Assembly (NCBI GenBank): GCA_963682055.1
Contig: OY821749.1
Coordinates: forward strand, 8,110,336-8,174,335
Direction of reading: 5' to 3'
DNA: 64,000 nucleotides
Origin: Primula veris
Lineage: Eukaryota > Streptophyta > Magnoliopsida > Ericales > Primulaceae
Shown: one piece after another, positions 1 to 12,700 of the stretch
How the letters are laid out: the number at the start of each line of letters is the position of its first letter
Numbering within the stretch: the stretch's first letter is position 1
The notes under the pieces: generated by a model
Told to the model about the DNA's origin: nothing
Databases searched by the model: none
Seen by the model: the letters and a program-made list of their open reading frames with translations, nothing else
Program-made: the position numbers and the translations under genes

Positions 1-712
1 CATCCGTTTCTTTTCTTATTTTCTAAAGAAAAGTGATGCATACAAAGTTATGTTTATATGGATATAACATATGTATATAAACAACCAGTATCCTTTTATG
101 ACAGGAGACAAACTGTATAATTCGAACCTAATTGCTTTTCTACATATGTACATATACATACATATATAACTAACGAAACCAAAACCCAATCTAAGCTCGT
201 GACTCGATCTGGTGCTAGTCTCGCAAAATCCTGTGACGATTACTAGGTCCAACTGTTCCAATGGAAAAAAAAACAGTCCATCTTCTTTTTGTCAAATAGA
301 GGCTTGAGTAGGTTTTATATTCAAGTATATGGGTGGTTTTTTTTTTTAAAAAAACAGGGTGGTTTTGGTTGTTTCCAAATTTTCAATACTTTTTTCTAAG
401 TTTTTGTTTGGCGAGTGTCGTGAGAGAAAGGGAGTGAAATTGAGGGTGAGATGAAATAGAAAGGTTAATAGAGGAGAAATAAAATGAGAGAAAAAATATA
501 CTAATAATTAAAGATTACTTGTTACCTGTTATACCGGTCATCTAAAATTAATAGAATGTATCTCTTTGGAAAGTTAGATACGGTAGTTGTGTTTTTTGGA
601 ATACAACGTGAAACTATGTATTTGGATGTCATTCTCCCTAATAACAATAGGAATTAAGAGCCACTAATAACGATGTTGAGTAAAAACCAGTGTGCAATAT
701 GTTATATCTTAC
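1..712 (-). other. SMC6 intron 18 (partial)
   Basis: Lies downstream of the donor at 713/712 of the last visible SMC6 exon. It is AT-rich. I searched the minus strand for the next expected SMC6 coiled-coil exon and did not find it, so that exon should lie left of base 1. No repeat or gene recognised. Confidence 0.6.
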
Positions 713-3700
713 CACATAAATTCTCAAATGATATTTTAAGGTCCTTAGCTTTAGTATCTGCTTCTTTCATGTCTGTACGTACTTTTTCCAGTGACATTTC
801 TCTCTCTTGTATCTCTTCTTGGAGTTTCTGTATCAGATTTAAGGGAAATTATAAAGAAATACAATCTCCTAAACAGAGAAAGGTGTCTCGAGTATAAGGG
901 GCATACAGAGATTTCACGGCGAAGCTCATCGACGGAGGATTCAGGTGATGAACGGGTTTCTGCCAAAAGTGAAATTTTCATATCACGAAGTGCAAATCTT
1001 TTTCCGGTCGCATTGCGCTCTGTGTCAATATGCCGCCTCTAAATAGAATAAAAGTAACAAATATTATGACTAAGAATCAAGTTTACAAAACATCAATCTT
1101 ATAACTTGTAAACCATGTGGGCGCATTGCTCTTCATGGGAAAAGAAGACGCAATACAAGCATCGAGGAACGGGAAAAAAACTCAAATCATAAGTAAGATA
1201 AACCAACTAAAATAGGAGCAATGGGCCAATGCCACAAAAGGAGTCGTTTAAGACTTTTACACCCTCAGGTGTAAGAGCATACATTTCTTTGTGCTACTCG
1301 GTAAATTCATTACCCTAATACCCCTAACTCGTATAAAATATAGCAACTAATGAGAATAACTTGTCGGTTGGTATTTGGGAATGTTTTCAAAAGTGACACT
1401 TATTTAAGTTATTAGAGAGAAGAATTAATAAAGTAAGTGAAAACAATGAAGCCTCAATATTTAGACGAATCATTCTTTCTTTGCACTTTTGGGGTGTTTG
1501 GAAGGGGTGGAAATTCAAGCATAAAACAATGCAGTTTTGTCAAACCACAGGTAATGACACTTTTCTCAGTACACCTTTCGTTTTTTTTTAATTTCATTTC
1601 AGTTTGAGCAGCTATATTTTTTTTCTGAGATTGTAGATTTACTAGACTTTTCCTTATCATATATTATGGTGTTAGACGGGGTTCAGTTCTTTAATAATGA
1701 TTATTTGGTATAGTGATGCACTCTTATCAACAACAAAAACTGCTTCAACAAGCTATTAGGTCCAAAAATCCTTGCAGGGGGTTATTTTCTTGCTTACGTT
1801 GTCTTCTACTTAAACGTTCACTTACTAATTGCCAAGTTTAGTGATGTTCATTTATTGCTCTAACACTAAAGTAATATGAAGATATGCTTACTTACCCTTA
1901 CCCATAACATAAAAGTATAATAATGCGAGGATACCACTCTTTTTGTCACTAAGTCACAATAGTAGACACTAGACAGTCATGGAAACAGTCCAACAATCTT
2001 AAGGCAAGACAAGAAAAGATACACCTCTTAAGGTGGCTATTTCAAACATTTCTAGATATTATCACATTAGTAGGTGAAAAGAAAATAGGATTTAGAAGTG
2101 GGACAAGCAAATTTATTTTGCCTTCTTCTTTGTTTTAAACTATATTCTTGATTTCCGAAAATTAACATCTCTAGGTTCCAAGTTTTTCAGTATCCTTCTT
2201 TAATCGAAAATTGTGTAAAACTCAGCCTAACATTATCTCTCCATATTCCTTCTTTAAATCGCATTATGCCGCACACACTTCTCACTTAATAAAGCAAGTG
2301 AAAACAACCAGTTCTTCATTTCCATGTTTCATTATTTTAACAAAACCTAACACCAAACAAGTTAACTTAGGGATATACACTCTCACCTTGACACGTTGGA
2401 ATTTATGGCCAAGTTCCTCAATACCTTCTTCCGCTGCCCTTTTCTTCCCACGAACTTCTTGAGCTTGTTGTTGTACATTGGATAATTCTCTCTCAAGATT
2501 CTTAATTTGATCGTCATAAGAACCACAGAGGCGATCTGTCCTGGCTCTTTTATTTGGCGGGAGGATTGTCTGAGCTGAACCTCGTGAAAACCTAATAACA
2601 TATAATTGTCCAAAATCATTCAAGAATGACAAATAACAAATCGCTAAAGGCAGTCTTTTTCTTCTAGCAAATTTAGTCACTAATGCTTAGCATACTAATC
2701 TATTAAGCATTCGATTATTATCTACTGTTGTAAAGATTCACAACAACAACAAAACCTGACAAACTTCTAGTTCCTATAATAATGTTGAGATAGAAAAATC
2801 AGCTCGTAAGAAAGACAAAAGACGAGTTTAAATAAAGGAGAAGAAAATTGGAGTTCTTACATTTTGTGCCCCTCTAAAGTATAAACTTCCTTTAAATTCG
2901 AAATCCTTTGGTCAAATGCTACTGTTTTGCCAATATCATAATTTTTAACAAGCACCTGTCTCTCAGCACTTCCCTGCAAGGCAGATAGAAACACAAGAAA
3001 AGATGAAATAATATGAAGACCCTCAAATGGGGCAACTAGTTGTGTGATGGAAAATTTACTGTTAGTAAAAATTATCAACAGTGAGCACAAGCACTATTAA
3101 AATATAATTCGACTCTTTATCAAGCAGTCATGATCTGGGTGACAGCGTAGCAGCGGAACCAGCAACAAGGGTTACTTACAAGTTACAACAATAGTTGTCA
3201 TAATTTAAATCAAATTTTAATCTGTGCGTCATAGTTTCAATTGCGACATTATTAGCCCTCAAACTACACAACAATGATAACGAAAGATAACCCTGAGGAA
3301 ATAAAGAGGATATGGAAGGTTCTTCTTACAATATCCACCAGGACATTCATAACAGTAGGATTATCCGAATGTATAACGTTAATCGTAGTCGGGTGTTCGG
3401 TCTGGGGAAGCATGTGAGCTGGAATTTGCAACCTACAAAAGAAAAGGCAAAAACATAAAAAATCAACTAAAATTCACTAATGGGGTTTTCAGTCATTATA
3501 CTCCATACCTTGGTCTGGAGAAGTCGTATATAATGACTTGAAGGTGGTTGTAGTTAGCTTCCCTAGCACATCCTCTTAAAAGAACAAGATCTTTATGATC
3601 CGTCACAATAAAAGCATTGAGCAGTTTTCCTACAGCATTTTCAACTGCTGGTGCCCAATAACCTCCCTGAACCAGGGACTGATACGTAGGCACATTAACC

Positions 3701-6700
3701 AAATATCAGTTTGAGCGGAAACACACACACATATACACATATATATACATATATACACACAATGATGTCGTTACATTTAGTTCCCAAAAAAAAAGTACAA
3801 AAATACTTAAAAAGATCGGTGCGTCATTGATCTAATACTATAAATAAAGTAAAAGGTACTTCCATGCTTGTGTCATAGTACTACTTGAATAGAAGAAATG
3901 ACCATGCAATCACTAGTATTGTTACTAGTAAGGTAAGGAACAAAAAACAGCTTCTTTTTGAAAAGTAGACATAAACATTTGTAGAGACAATATAGCATGG
4001 TAAACATGAAACCCGACACTTAGGATACATTTCGATGTATTTCCAATTTCGATACAACTCTTCTTGTTTTATTTTGGGGGGAAGTCTCAAAACAACTGTT
4101 AAGACTTTTTTTAGTATCAGCATGCATTGTATTGATTAAGCCAACAAACACAATATTCTTCAAGACCAGTTTAGCAGATCGATTAGTAAGTATATCCTTC
4201 TCAAAATATAAATCTTTTGTAGTGTAACAGCTTTCTCATAAAAATGACAAAAATGCTTTGAAGAACAAGTACAATCTCCATTCACGTCTATCTACCATTA
4301 TACGCAAAATGAGCAACGGTTGTTGGACCTACCATTTTGAGAGATATCTAGTTCAATAAATAGTGTAATACTGGATAACGATTTCTCACAAATAGGACAA
4401 TGCGGTATTAGGGGCATATATGAAATTGATTCGACAGTGTTTGGGTTTTTTCTATCTACTAGTCTTGTTTTTCTTTCAAAGGGTAACGGTACCTATATTT
4501 CCATAACTGCCATATTTTTGTCTATGTATCCATAAAATGTTTCCATCTTGTAAGGATTAAGATGCGTGAATTTCACTTTTCTTCGCTATAAGTAACCATT
4601 TATTTTTGTATTTTGTAGATCTTAACAACTGGTATATAAAGAAATTGTCTTTCCGTTCTGAATTTGTAGTATACCCTAAAGTTTTCAAAAGAAAATTCGT
4701 ACCGTCATACCCGTGCAACCTCTGAACTAGCCGATAAAAAATAAGAGAAAAAAATTTCATCAGAAGACACTCATTTCCTTTTATAACCTTTCCATTCACT
4801 AAATTTTTGTCCCAATAAAGCAAGATAGAAAAGTGCAAAAAAATAAGCAAATAATCCAGATAATAACTTACTAACAGGGTAAATTACAAGAAAACTGAAA
4901 AGCCAAAGAGACAAAAAATGCACAAAACAAACGCCAATTCTTATTGGAGATTAACAAGTTAAACAATTATTATAGTTAACCTCTGACCAAAAGAGATAAT
5001 GCTGACAGTTGACATGTAGAACAAATTCATCTGTAAATTAACATTCACATACAAGACTGCCACTAAAAATAAAAAGAGGCATACTATCCTATACTACTTA
5101 CCACATGGGCGCCAATGGGACCAATAGGCGGTCTTTTGAATCTATGGTGATGCCTTTCGATTGCCTGTAAAAGTCTAGTCACGGGAGATCCTCCGAAAGC
5201 TGTAACCTGTGGTTGAAAAACACAAAGCTATGAGTTCTCCATGCAGCTATAATAGATATTTATATAAACAGAGTAAGAAACATTTTTTTTAATGAAATAA
5301 GCCATAGACCTTTGGAACTGCATTAATGGGCCACAGTAAGTCTGATAGAGGAAAGCTTAAAATAAAATATATACCAATATCCACTGGCATACATAACAAC
5401 TGATATATTACGACGTAATGGAGGTCAGTTTAGGCAAAACTTAGCCTTTCAAAAGGAAAATTTAGGCGTGTTAGAATGCTTTAGACTTAGAAACTAAGAG
5501 TCTTTCCAAACCTTATTGCTTTGATTCAAACGGAGATCTTTAATCTGCGTATTAATCTCCTGATACCTCCTTTCAGAACTTTGTATCTGAAAAATAAAAT
5601 GCATATTACTTGACCTATATACCAACAGATACATATTCCTTTAACAGGATTAGATGGCAATATAGCAATATAACAATTGAACACATCTAAAAGCACCCTG
5701 TGAGTGAAACTAAAGCAAGCAATACCAATGTTTAATGGATTGTTACAACAAACTCTGTTCTGATGAACAATTGAATTTCAGACATATCACCAAAGTCCCA
5801 AACATGTTGCTTGCTCATTTCTTTTTCCTAAATAGCGACTTTTCCTGAAAATCCTTTTTATTGTCTTGTAGCACACCTCCCTCTAAGCTTCTTCTACCCC
5901 CTCTTCCTTCAAACATACTCTCGCAGCAAAGATGTATATTGGCCTCGGCGTTTTTAATGTGATATTTGCATCCAAAACGCTTCTTCAATAATACTAGTTA
6001 AAAAATGTATCCACCCGTTATTTTCTTACTGTTTGTTCGCATTTCACAGAGAAAGTATATTTCAAAGCTAAAAATAGAAAACACATATTTTGCTGCTTAG
6101 ATGTTAGAATCTACGGGATTATGTACTGATTTGATTGCATATTCTAAGGACTGAGATTGAGAAGATTGACAGCTACTTTGTGGCTGGAATGATTTGATTA
6201 TATGCATAATTATTGTAATTAATATGTATAGATTTTTAGGAGTGTTTATTTCCTTCTTTAGGTCTATTAGAACTGTATATAAAGGAGTCCTTGTGACCTT
6301 CTTATTCATTCAGAAAATATTGAAATACAGATAAATTCTCTTTCCTTTTATGGTATCAGAGCCATAGCTCTGCCTCTTTGTCTATCCCTATACTGTAACT
6401 TCTCGAGCCAACAACCATGGGTTCAGAGAAGGAGAATAACTCATCACCTGTTACTTCTTCGGCGAATGACTCACCACGTGTTGTGGTCAGTTCTTCGGCC
6501 TCCTCTGTGATCGCACAACTTTCTGAAGAAGGTTATTCGCTGCAGATCACCAGTCCCAGGCTGGACGGAAAGAATTTCCGCGAGTGGTCCCAATCCGTCA
6601 AGCTCGTACTTACAGGAAGAGGGAAGCTTGACTATATCACCGGCGCAGCTAGTCGTCCAAACACCACGGATCCAACCAACGCCAGTTGGGAACTCAACAA

Positions 6701-9700
6701 CTCACTTGTTATGGCTTGGCTTATCAACTCAATGGAGCCAAGCATCAGCCGCGCTTATTTATTTCTTCGCACTGCTAAAGCTATATGGGATGCGGTGAAG
6801 GAGAACTACTCAGATCTCGAAAATGCTTCACAAATATTCGAACTAAAAAATGAACTTAAAGCTCATCATCAAGGTATTATGGACGTCACCGAATACTACA
6901 ACTCCCTGCAAATTTTATGGCAGGAATTAGATTTGCATTATAGGCTGATTGGGGAGATCTCGAGGAAAGCAAAAGGTTCCAGAAACACCTTGAGAAGGAA
7001 CGCTTGTACGAATTCTTAGCAGGGCTGAACAAAGACATAGACGATGTACGTGGCTGAGTTCTTGGGCGAAGGCCACTGCCATCAATCGGAGAAGCCTTTG
7101 CAGAGGTGAGGAGTGAAACTAATAGGCGGAGGGTGATGCTAGGGGAAAAGAAAGACCAACCAGTCCCTCCTATAAGCGACCGCCCCGTAGAAACTACAGC
7201 CCTAGTTGCTCGGAATTCGACTTACAGATCTACCGATCACAAACCCGGTCAGAGACCTCGTTGCTCACACTGTAACAAGCTTGGTCATACACGAGAACGG
7301 TGCTGGGATATTCATGGGAGACCTGCAGACATGAAGTCCCGAAGGCCGACTCAAGGAAGAGTTTTCCAAGCTACAACTGAGGAGAGATATGATCGATCTA
7401 GTAACAATGAATTAACCGGTGCTCTCTGGAACAAAGAGCAACTCGAAGGATTGCTAAATCTTCTAAATCTACAACCTAAAACAGCCTTTAGTAATTTTGC
7501 TCATCAAGGGAATGCTTTCCACATTGAAAAGCAAAAACCTTGGGTGTTTGATTCAGGCGCTTCAGACCACATGACAGGTAACTCGTCATTGTTCGACTCT
7601 TATATACCTTGTCAGGGAACTGAAAGGGTTAAAATAGCGGATGGAACTTTCACTTCAGTTGTTGGAAAGGGTTCTATACGCCTCTCGAAAAAACTTGTTT
7701 TACATTCTGTGTTATATGTCCCTAGTCTAGCATGCAATCTTGTATCTATAAGTAAATTGACTCAAGACCTTAATTGCGCCGTTAACTTTTCTAGTGATTT
7801 GTGTCTTATACAGGGGTAGGGATTGGAGAAGATGATTGGCATTGCTAGAGAGAAAGACGGACTCTACTACTTTGAGAATGATGAATGCAAAGATAAACAT
7901 GCTACAATTGCTGAAATTGATCTACCATCTGGTTCAAATAAAGATGTATTAGTGGCACTATAGGCTAGGGCATGATGTATTAGTGGCACTATAGGCTAGG
8001 GCATCCTAATTTTCATTATCTTAAACGTTTACTACCTGATTTACTTATCAATAAAGATCCAAAACTTTTTCATTGTGAGAATGCCAACTTGCTAAGCACA
8101 CTCGTGCATCCTATCCTGCTAAACAGTATATCGAGTCTAGTCCTTTCTCCCTTGTCCATAGTGATGTATGGGGACCATCACGTACTCGCAATGTCTCGGG
8201 TACAAGGTGGTTCATCACATTCATCGATGATCATACGAGAGTATGTTGGGTTTATCTTTTTAAAGAAAAATTTGAAATCGCTAATATCTTTCAGAGTTAT
8301 CATGCTATGATAAAAAACCAGTTCCAAACGACAATAAAAGTTTTGAGAACTGATAACGGAACAGAATATTTTAAAACCCTCTTAGGAGAATTTTTATCAA
8401 CTAATGGTATCATCCACCAAAGTTCATGTACGGATACTCCACAACAAAACGGAGTAGCCGAAAGAAAATATCGCCATTTACTTGAAGTAGCCAGAGCTCT
8501 AATGTTTACTATGTCCGTTCAAAAATATCTTTAGGGGAAGCTATCCTTACAGCTTGTCATTTAATAAATCGCATGCCATCAAAAGTCCTTGATTTTAAAA
8601 CACCCATGTCTGTACTTATGCAAATTTACCCTCTGTTCCCTAGTCCTTCATCGATCCCTCTAAAAACTTTTGGGTGCATTGTTTTTGTTCATGACCACCG
8701 AAAAAATAAATCAAAACTTGATCCAAAGCAATGCTTTAAATAGCATTATCGTTAGCGTAGCGTTTTTTCGAGAGAAACGCTAAAAGCGCAAATAACATTG
8801 CTACATAATGCTTTGCGGTGTACTTTTTTTTTTGCCTAAATACATATAAATATAACATTAAATTCAGAACATCTAATAAAAATTAACTCAATATATATAA
8901 AAAGTTGTAATTAATAATCACAAAATGATTGTAGTTGAGATGTCAGAGCATTTACTTTGTTTGCAAGAGTTTTGGCGTTTGATTCTCTTTAGCCTCCAAT
9001 AATTTCATTAAAATTTTGACCAAAAAATAAAATAAAAAATAAAATAAAATTTGGACTGCACCCGCTATAGCGTAAATAGCCTAAATAGCGTTCCTATAGC
9101 GCGAATTTAGCGTTTTTCCATCCAAATAGCGGTTTATCATAGCGTTTTCCGGGCAAAAAACGCTATTTAGCTAACTATAGCGCAATATAGCGCACTTTTT
9201 AAAACAATTATCCAAAGTCAATCAAGTGTGTTTTCGTTGGGTATTCGTCAACACAAAAAGGTTATAAATGCTACTCGCCTACACTCCATAAGATGTTGGT
9301 GTCGATGGATGTCACTTTTTTTGAAAACCAATTGTTTTTCCCCAAACCTTCGCTTCCGGGGGAGATTCTAGATGAAACAAAGTATTGGGATGAATTCGAG
9401 TCTGTTCCTTTATCACCACCAATCTCTTCTGTTCCTTTATCCCTTTTGGTTGAACCTAGTATTACTCTTTCTTTACCAACTCCAGAACCTTCCAAGCATA
9501 TTGTGCCACAAACAAACAGGTGGAAAGGTTTTGTTTACACACGCAAGAATCATTCTCTTAGTAGTGATCCTCTTGATGCTCGACAATGTCAAGAACCAAA
9601 ACCAATTCTTGCTCCGACAGAATCTTGAGACTAGTAATACTGCTGGGGACGAAGGGTTAAACTTTACAAACACTCCGCAACGTACAGAGAATCTTGAAGT

Positions 9701-12700
9701 TCCCATTGCTATTCGAAAGGGTGTAAGAGCGTGTACACAGCACCCAATTGCCAAATTTGTTTCGTATGATAAATTGTCATCGAATTTTTCTGCATTTACC
9801 ACTAGTCTCACAAGTACCAAAATACCAAGAAGTATCGAAGAAGCTCTTGCTGATCCGAAATGGAAACAGGCTGTTTTAGAAGAAATGGGAGCCTTAGAAA
9901 GAAATCACACATGGGAGGCTGGAAAGATTCCGAAAGGGAAAACCATAGTTGGTTGTAAATGGCTGTTCACCGTCAAATTTAATAGTGATGGAAGTATTAG
10001 CAGATATAAAGAAAGACTTGTCGCTAAGGGTTTCACTCAAAAATATGGAATAGACTACAAGGAGACATTTGCACCAGTCGCGAAGCTTAATTCAATAAGA
10101 GTTTTACTGTCATTGGCATCAAATCTTGATTGGCCGCTTCAACAACTAGATGTAACAAATACGTTCTTGAACGAAGACTTGCATGAAAAAGTATATATGG
10201 ATCCGCCACCAGGGTTCAAACACAAGGAAAACTTGGTTTGCAAGTTAAAAAAATCTCTGTAAGGATTGAAACAATCACCAAGAGAGTGGTTTGATAGGTT
10301 TACTCAAGGTTTGAAAAAACGAGGCTTTAAACAATCACAAGCAGACCATACCCTCTTCTACAAGCATTCTGAGAATGGAAAAAAGGCAATTCTCATAGTG
10401 TATGTGGATGATATTATCATGATTAGAGATGACTACAAGGAGCTGCAACTACTAAAAGAAAACTTAGAAGAGAATTTGAACTCAAGGACCTAGGACTTCT
10501 CAGATTTTTTTGGGAATGGAAGTGGCGAGAAGCAGTGCAGGCATAGTGGTCTCTCAAAGAAAGTATATCCTGGATCTTCTTAATGAGACGGGAATGATGG
10601 AGTGTAAACCATCAGACACACCTATGGAGCCTAATATAAGGCTCGGCCTTGAAGGTGGCAAGGAAGTGAATAAAGAGCAGTACCAAAGACTAGTTGGCAA
10701 GCTAATTTACTTGGCACACACTCATCCAGATATCACTTTCGCTGTAAGTGTAGTAAGTGAGTTTATGCATTCGCCTAAAGAGTGTCATCTTGAGGCTGTC
10801 AATAGAATACTAAGGTATTTAAAAACCACTCCTGGAAGAGGGTTACTTTTTAAGAAAGGAAATAATAAGTTCGTAGAAATGTACACCGATGCTGATTGGG
10901 CAGGTTCTTCCGTTGATAGAAGATCTACTTCAGGGTATTGTACCTATGTGTGGGGGAACTTAGTTACTTGGAGAAGTAAAAAACATGTAGTAGCTAGAAG
11001 CAGTGCGGAAGCTGAATTTCGAGCCTTGGCTCATGGCATATGCGAAGGTATTTGGCTCGAAAGGCTACTGGGAGAACTGAAAATTTCAAGCAATGGTCAG
11101 ATGAGGCTTTATTGTGATAATAAAGCTGCTATAAATATCACCCATAATACAGTTCATCACGATCGGACAAAACACGTGGAAGTTGATCGTCAATTCATCA
11201 AAGAGAAAATTGATAATGGGAGTATCTGCATGACATATATTCCTATCAAAGAACAAACCGCTGATATATTAACAAAGAGTCTTCACAGGCCGACCTTTGA
11301 AGACATGGTTAGCAAGCTGGGAATGACAAACATATATATCCCAGCTTGAGAGGGAGTGTTAGAATCTACGGGATTCTGTACTGATTTGATTGCATATTCT
11401 AAGGACAGAGATTGGAAAGATTGACAGCTACTTTGTGGCTGGAATGATTTGATTATATGCATAATTATTGTGATTAATAGGTACAGATTTTTAGGAGTGT
11501 TTATTTCCTTCTTTAGATCTATTAGAACTGTATATAAAGGGGTCCTTGTAAACCTTCTTATTCATTCAGAAATATTGAAATACAGATAAATTTTCTTTCC
11601 TTTTATTAGATCATAGAGACATTCGCCCAAACAAATAAAAAAACATTGCAGAATCCTAAATTAAATTCCAAAGCCCATAAAGGTGCAGTGTTCACTGGAT
11701 TTAACAGCTTGCTACCTTGAATCAAGGGTCTAATTAACCCAGGTAATTTAAGACCCCCTTAGGCCACTACAAAAGGTTGTAACATTATACATTTTCTAGG
11801 CCACTACAAAAGGTTGTAACATTATACATTTTCTACACTTTAAATATTAATGTCACCAAAACAATAATTTATTACTGTACCTCACGACCAATCCTTTCAA
11901 CTTCCTCGTTTCGCTTCGACAAGGTTTCAGATAAGGCCTCCTCCTCTTCCTTCACACTAGATCAGCAGATAATACAATAAAGAGAAAATGTCTGCGTTTA
12001 AAGAAGCTTACACCAAAGGTATATCACATAGAATTTCATATAAGATGGTTATGATACAGCTGAAAAAGTTAATACCATATTTTCCAATTGAACACCCGAA
12101 AGAAGTTCTGCTGAAGTCTCGATACTTTTGGGCCTCTATAGTAATATATAGGTAATATTTCTTTCACCGAACACATGGTCATAACGCGCTCAAGTATTTT
12201 GACCTACCAGACACCAAGCACCAGCTTGGTTGCTTAGGATACGGCCATGCCTCAGGCATCAAATGCTAAGAACTCCCTCAACATATACAGTAGCAGATTT
12301 TACTAATTGTAATAATATCAAACGTTTTTGTTGTTCATAGTATATTTAGGGTGTGTTTGGAACCCGGAAAACTCATGGGAAAATGAAAATGATTTCCCGA
12401 GAAAACAATTTTCCAAAGACAAAAGAAACAAGAAAATTAAACACGGAAACAAATTTCCAAATATAAAAATAGAAAAACATTGAATTTATTTTCATTTTCT
12501 CGTTGTTTTCCCGACCTTCCAAACACACAAGCGGAAAAGTATTTCATATTACTTTTCCTTTGTATTCCTTTACTTTCCTTTTCTTTTCTTTTCCCATGCC
12601 ATTTCCGGGTTCCAAACACACCCTTAGTGTCCATGATAATATATTGTTTCTATACTACATCATAAAAATAACTAGAAACTCTCCTATAGCCATGAAACTA

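Larger units (their letters stand above)
6097..11610 (+). mobile_element. Ty1/Copia LTR retrotransposon in SMC6 intron 10, degenerate
   Basis: A complete element by structure: two 249-bp LTRs (6102-6350 and 11357-11605), a 5-bp target duplication TTAGA on both sides (6097-6101, 11606-11610), a tRNA-iMet primer site directly after the left LTR, and a purine tract before the right LTR. The order protease, integrase, reverse transcriptase, RNase H is the Copia order. It lies antisense to SMC6. The coding region is broken by several frameshifts and stops, a 31-bp tandem duplication (7943-8004) and a nested hAT MITE (8729-9209), so it cannot move by itself. By eye the LTRs differ at about 11 substitutions and 2 small indels. 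Confidence 0.93.

Noticed and set aside
5587..11880. SMC6 is disrupted by the Copia insertion
   Set aside because: The exons on both sides keep frame and canonical GT-AG sites; the insertion is purely intronic.
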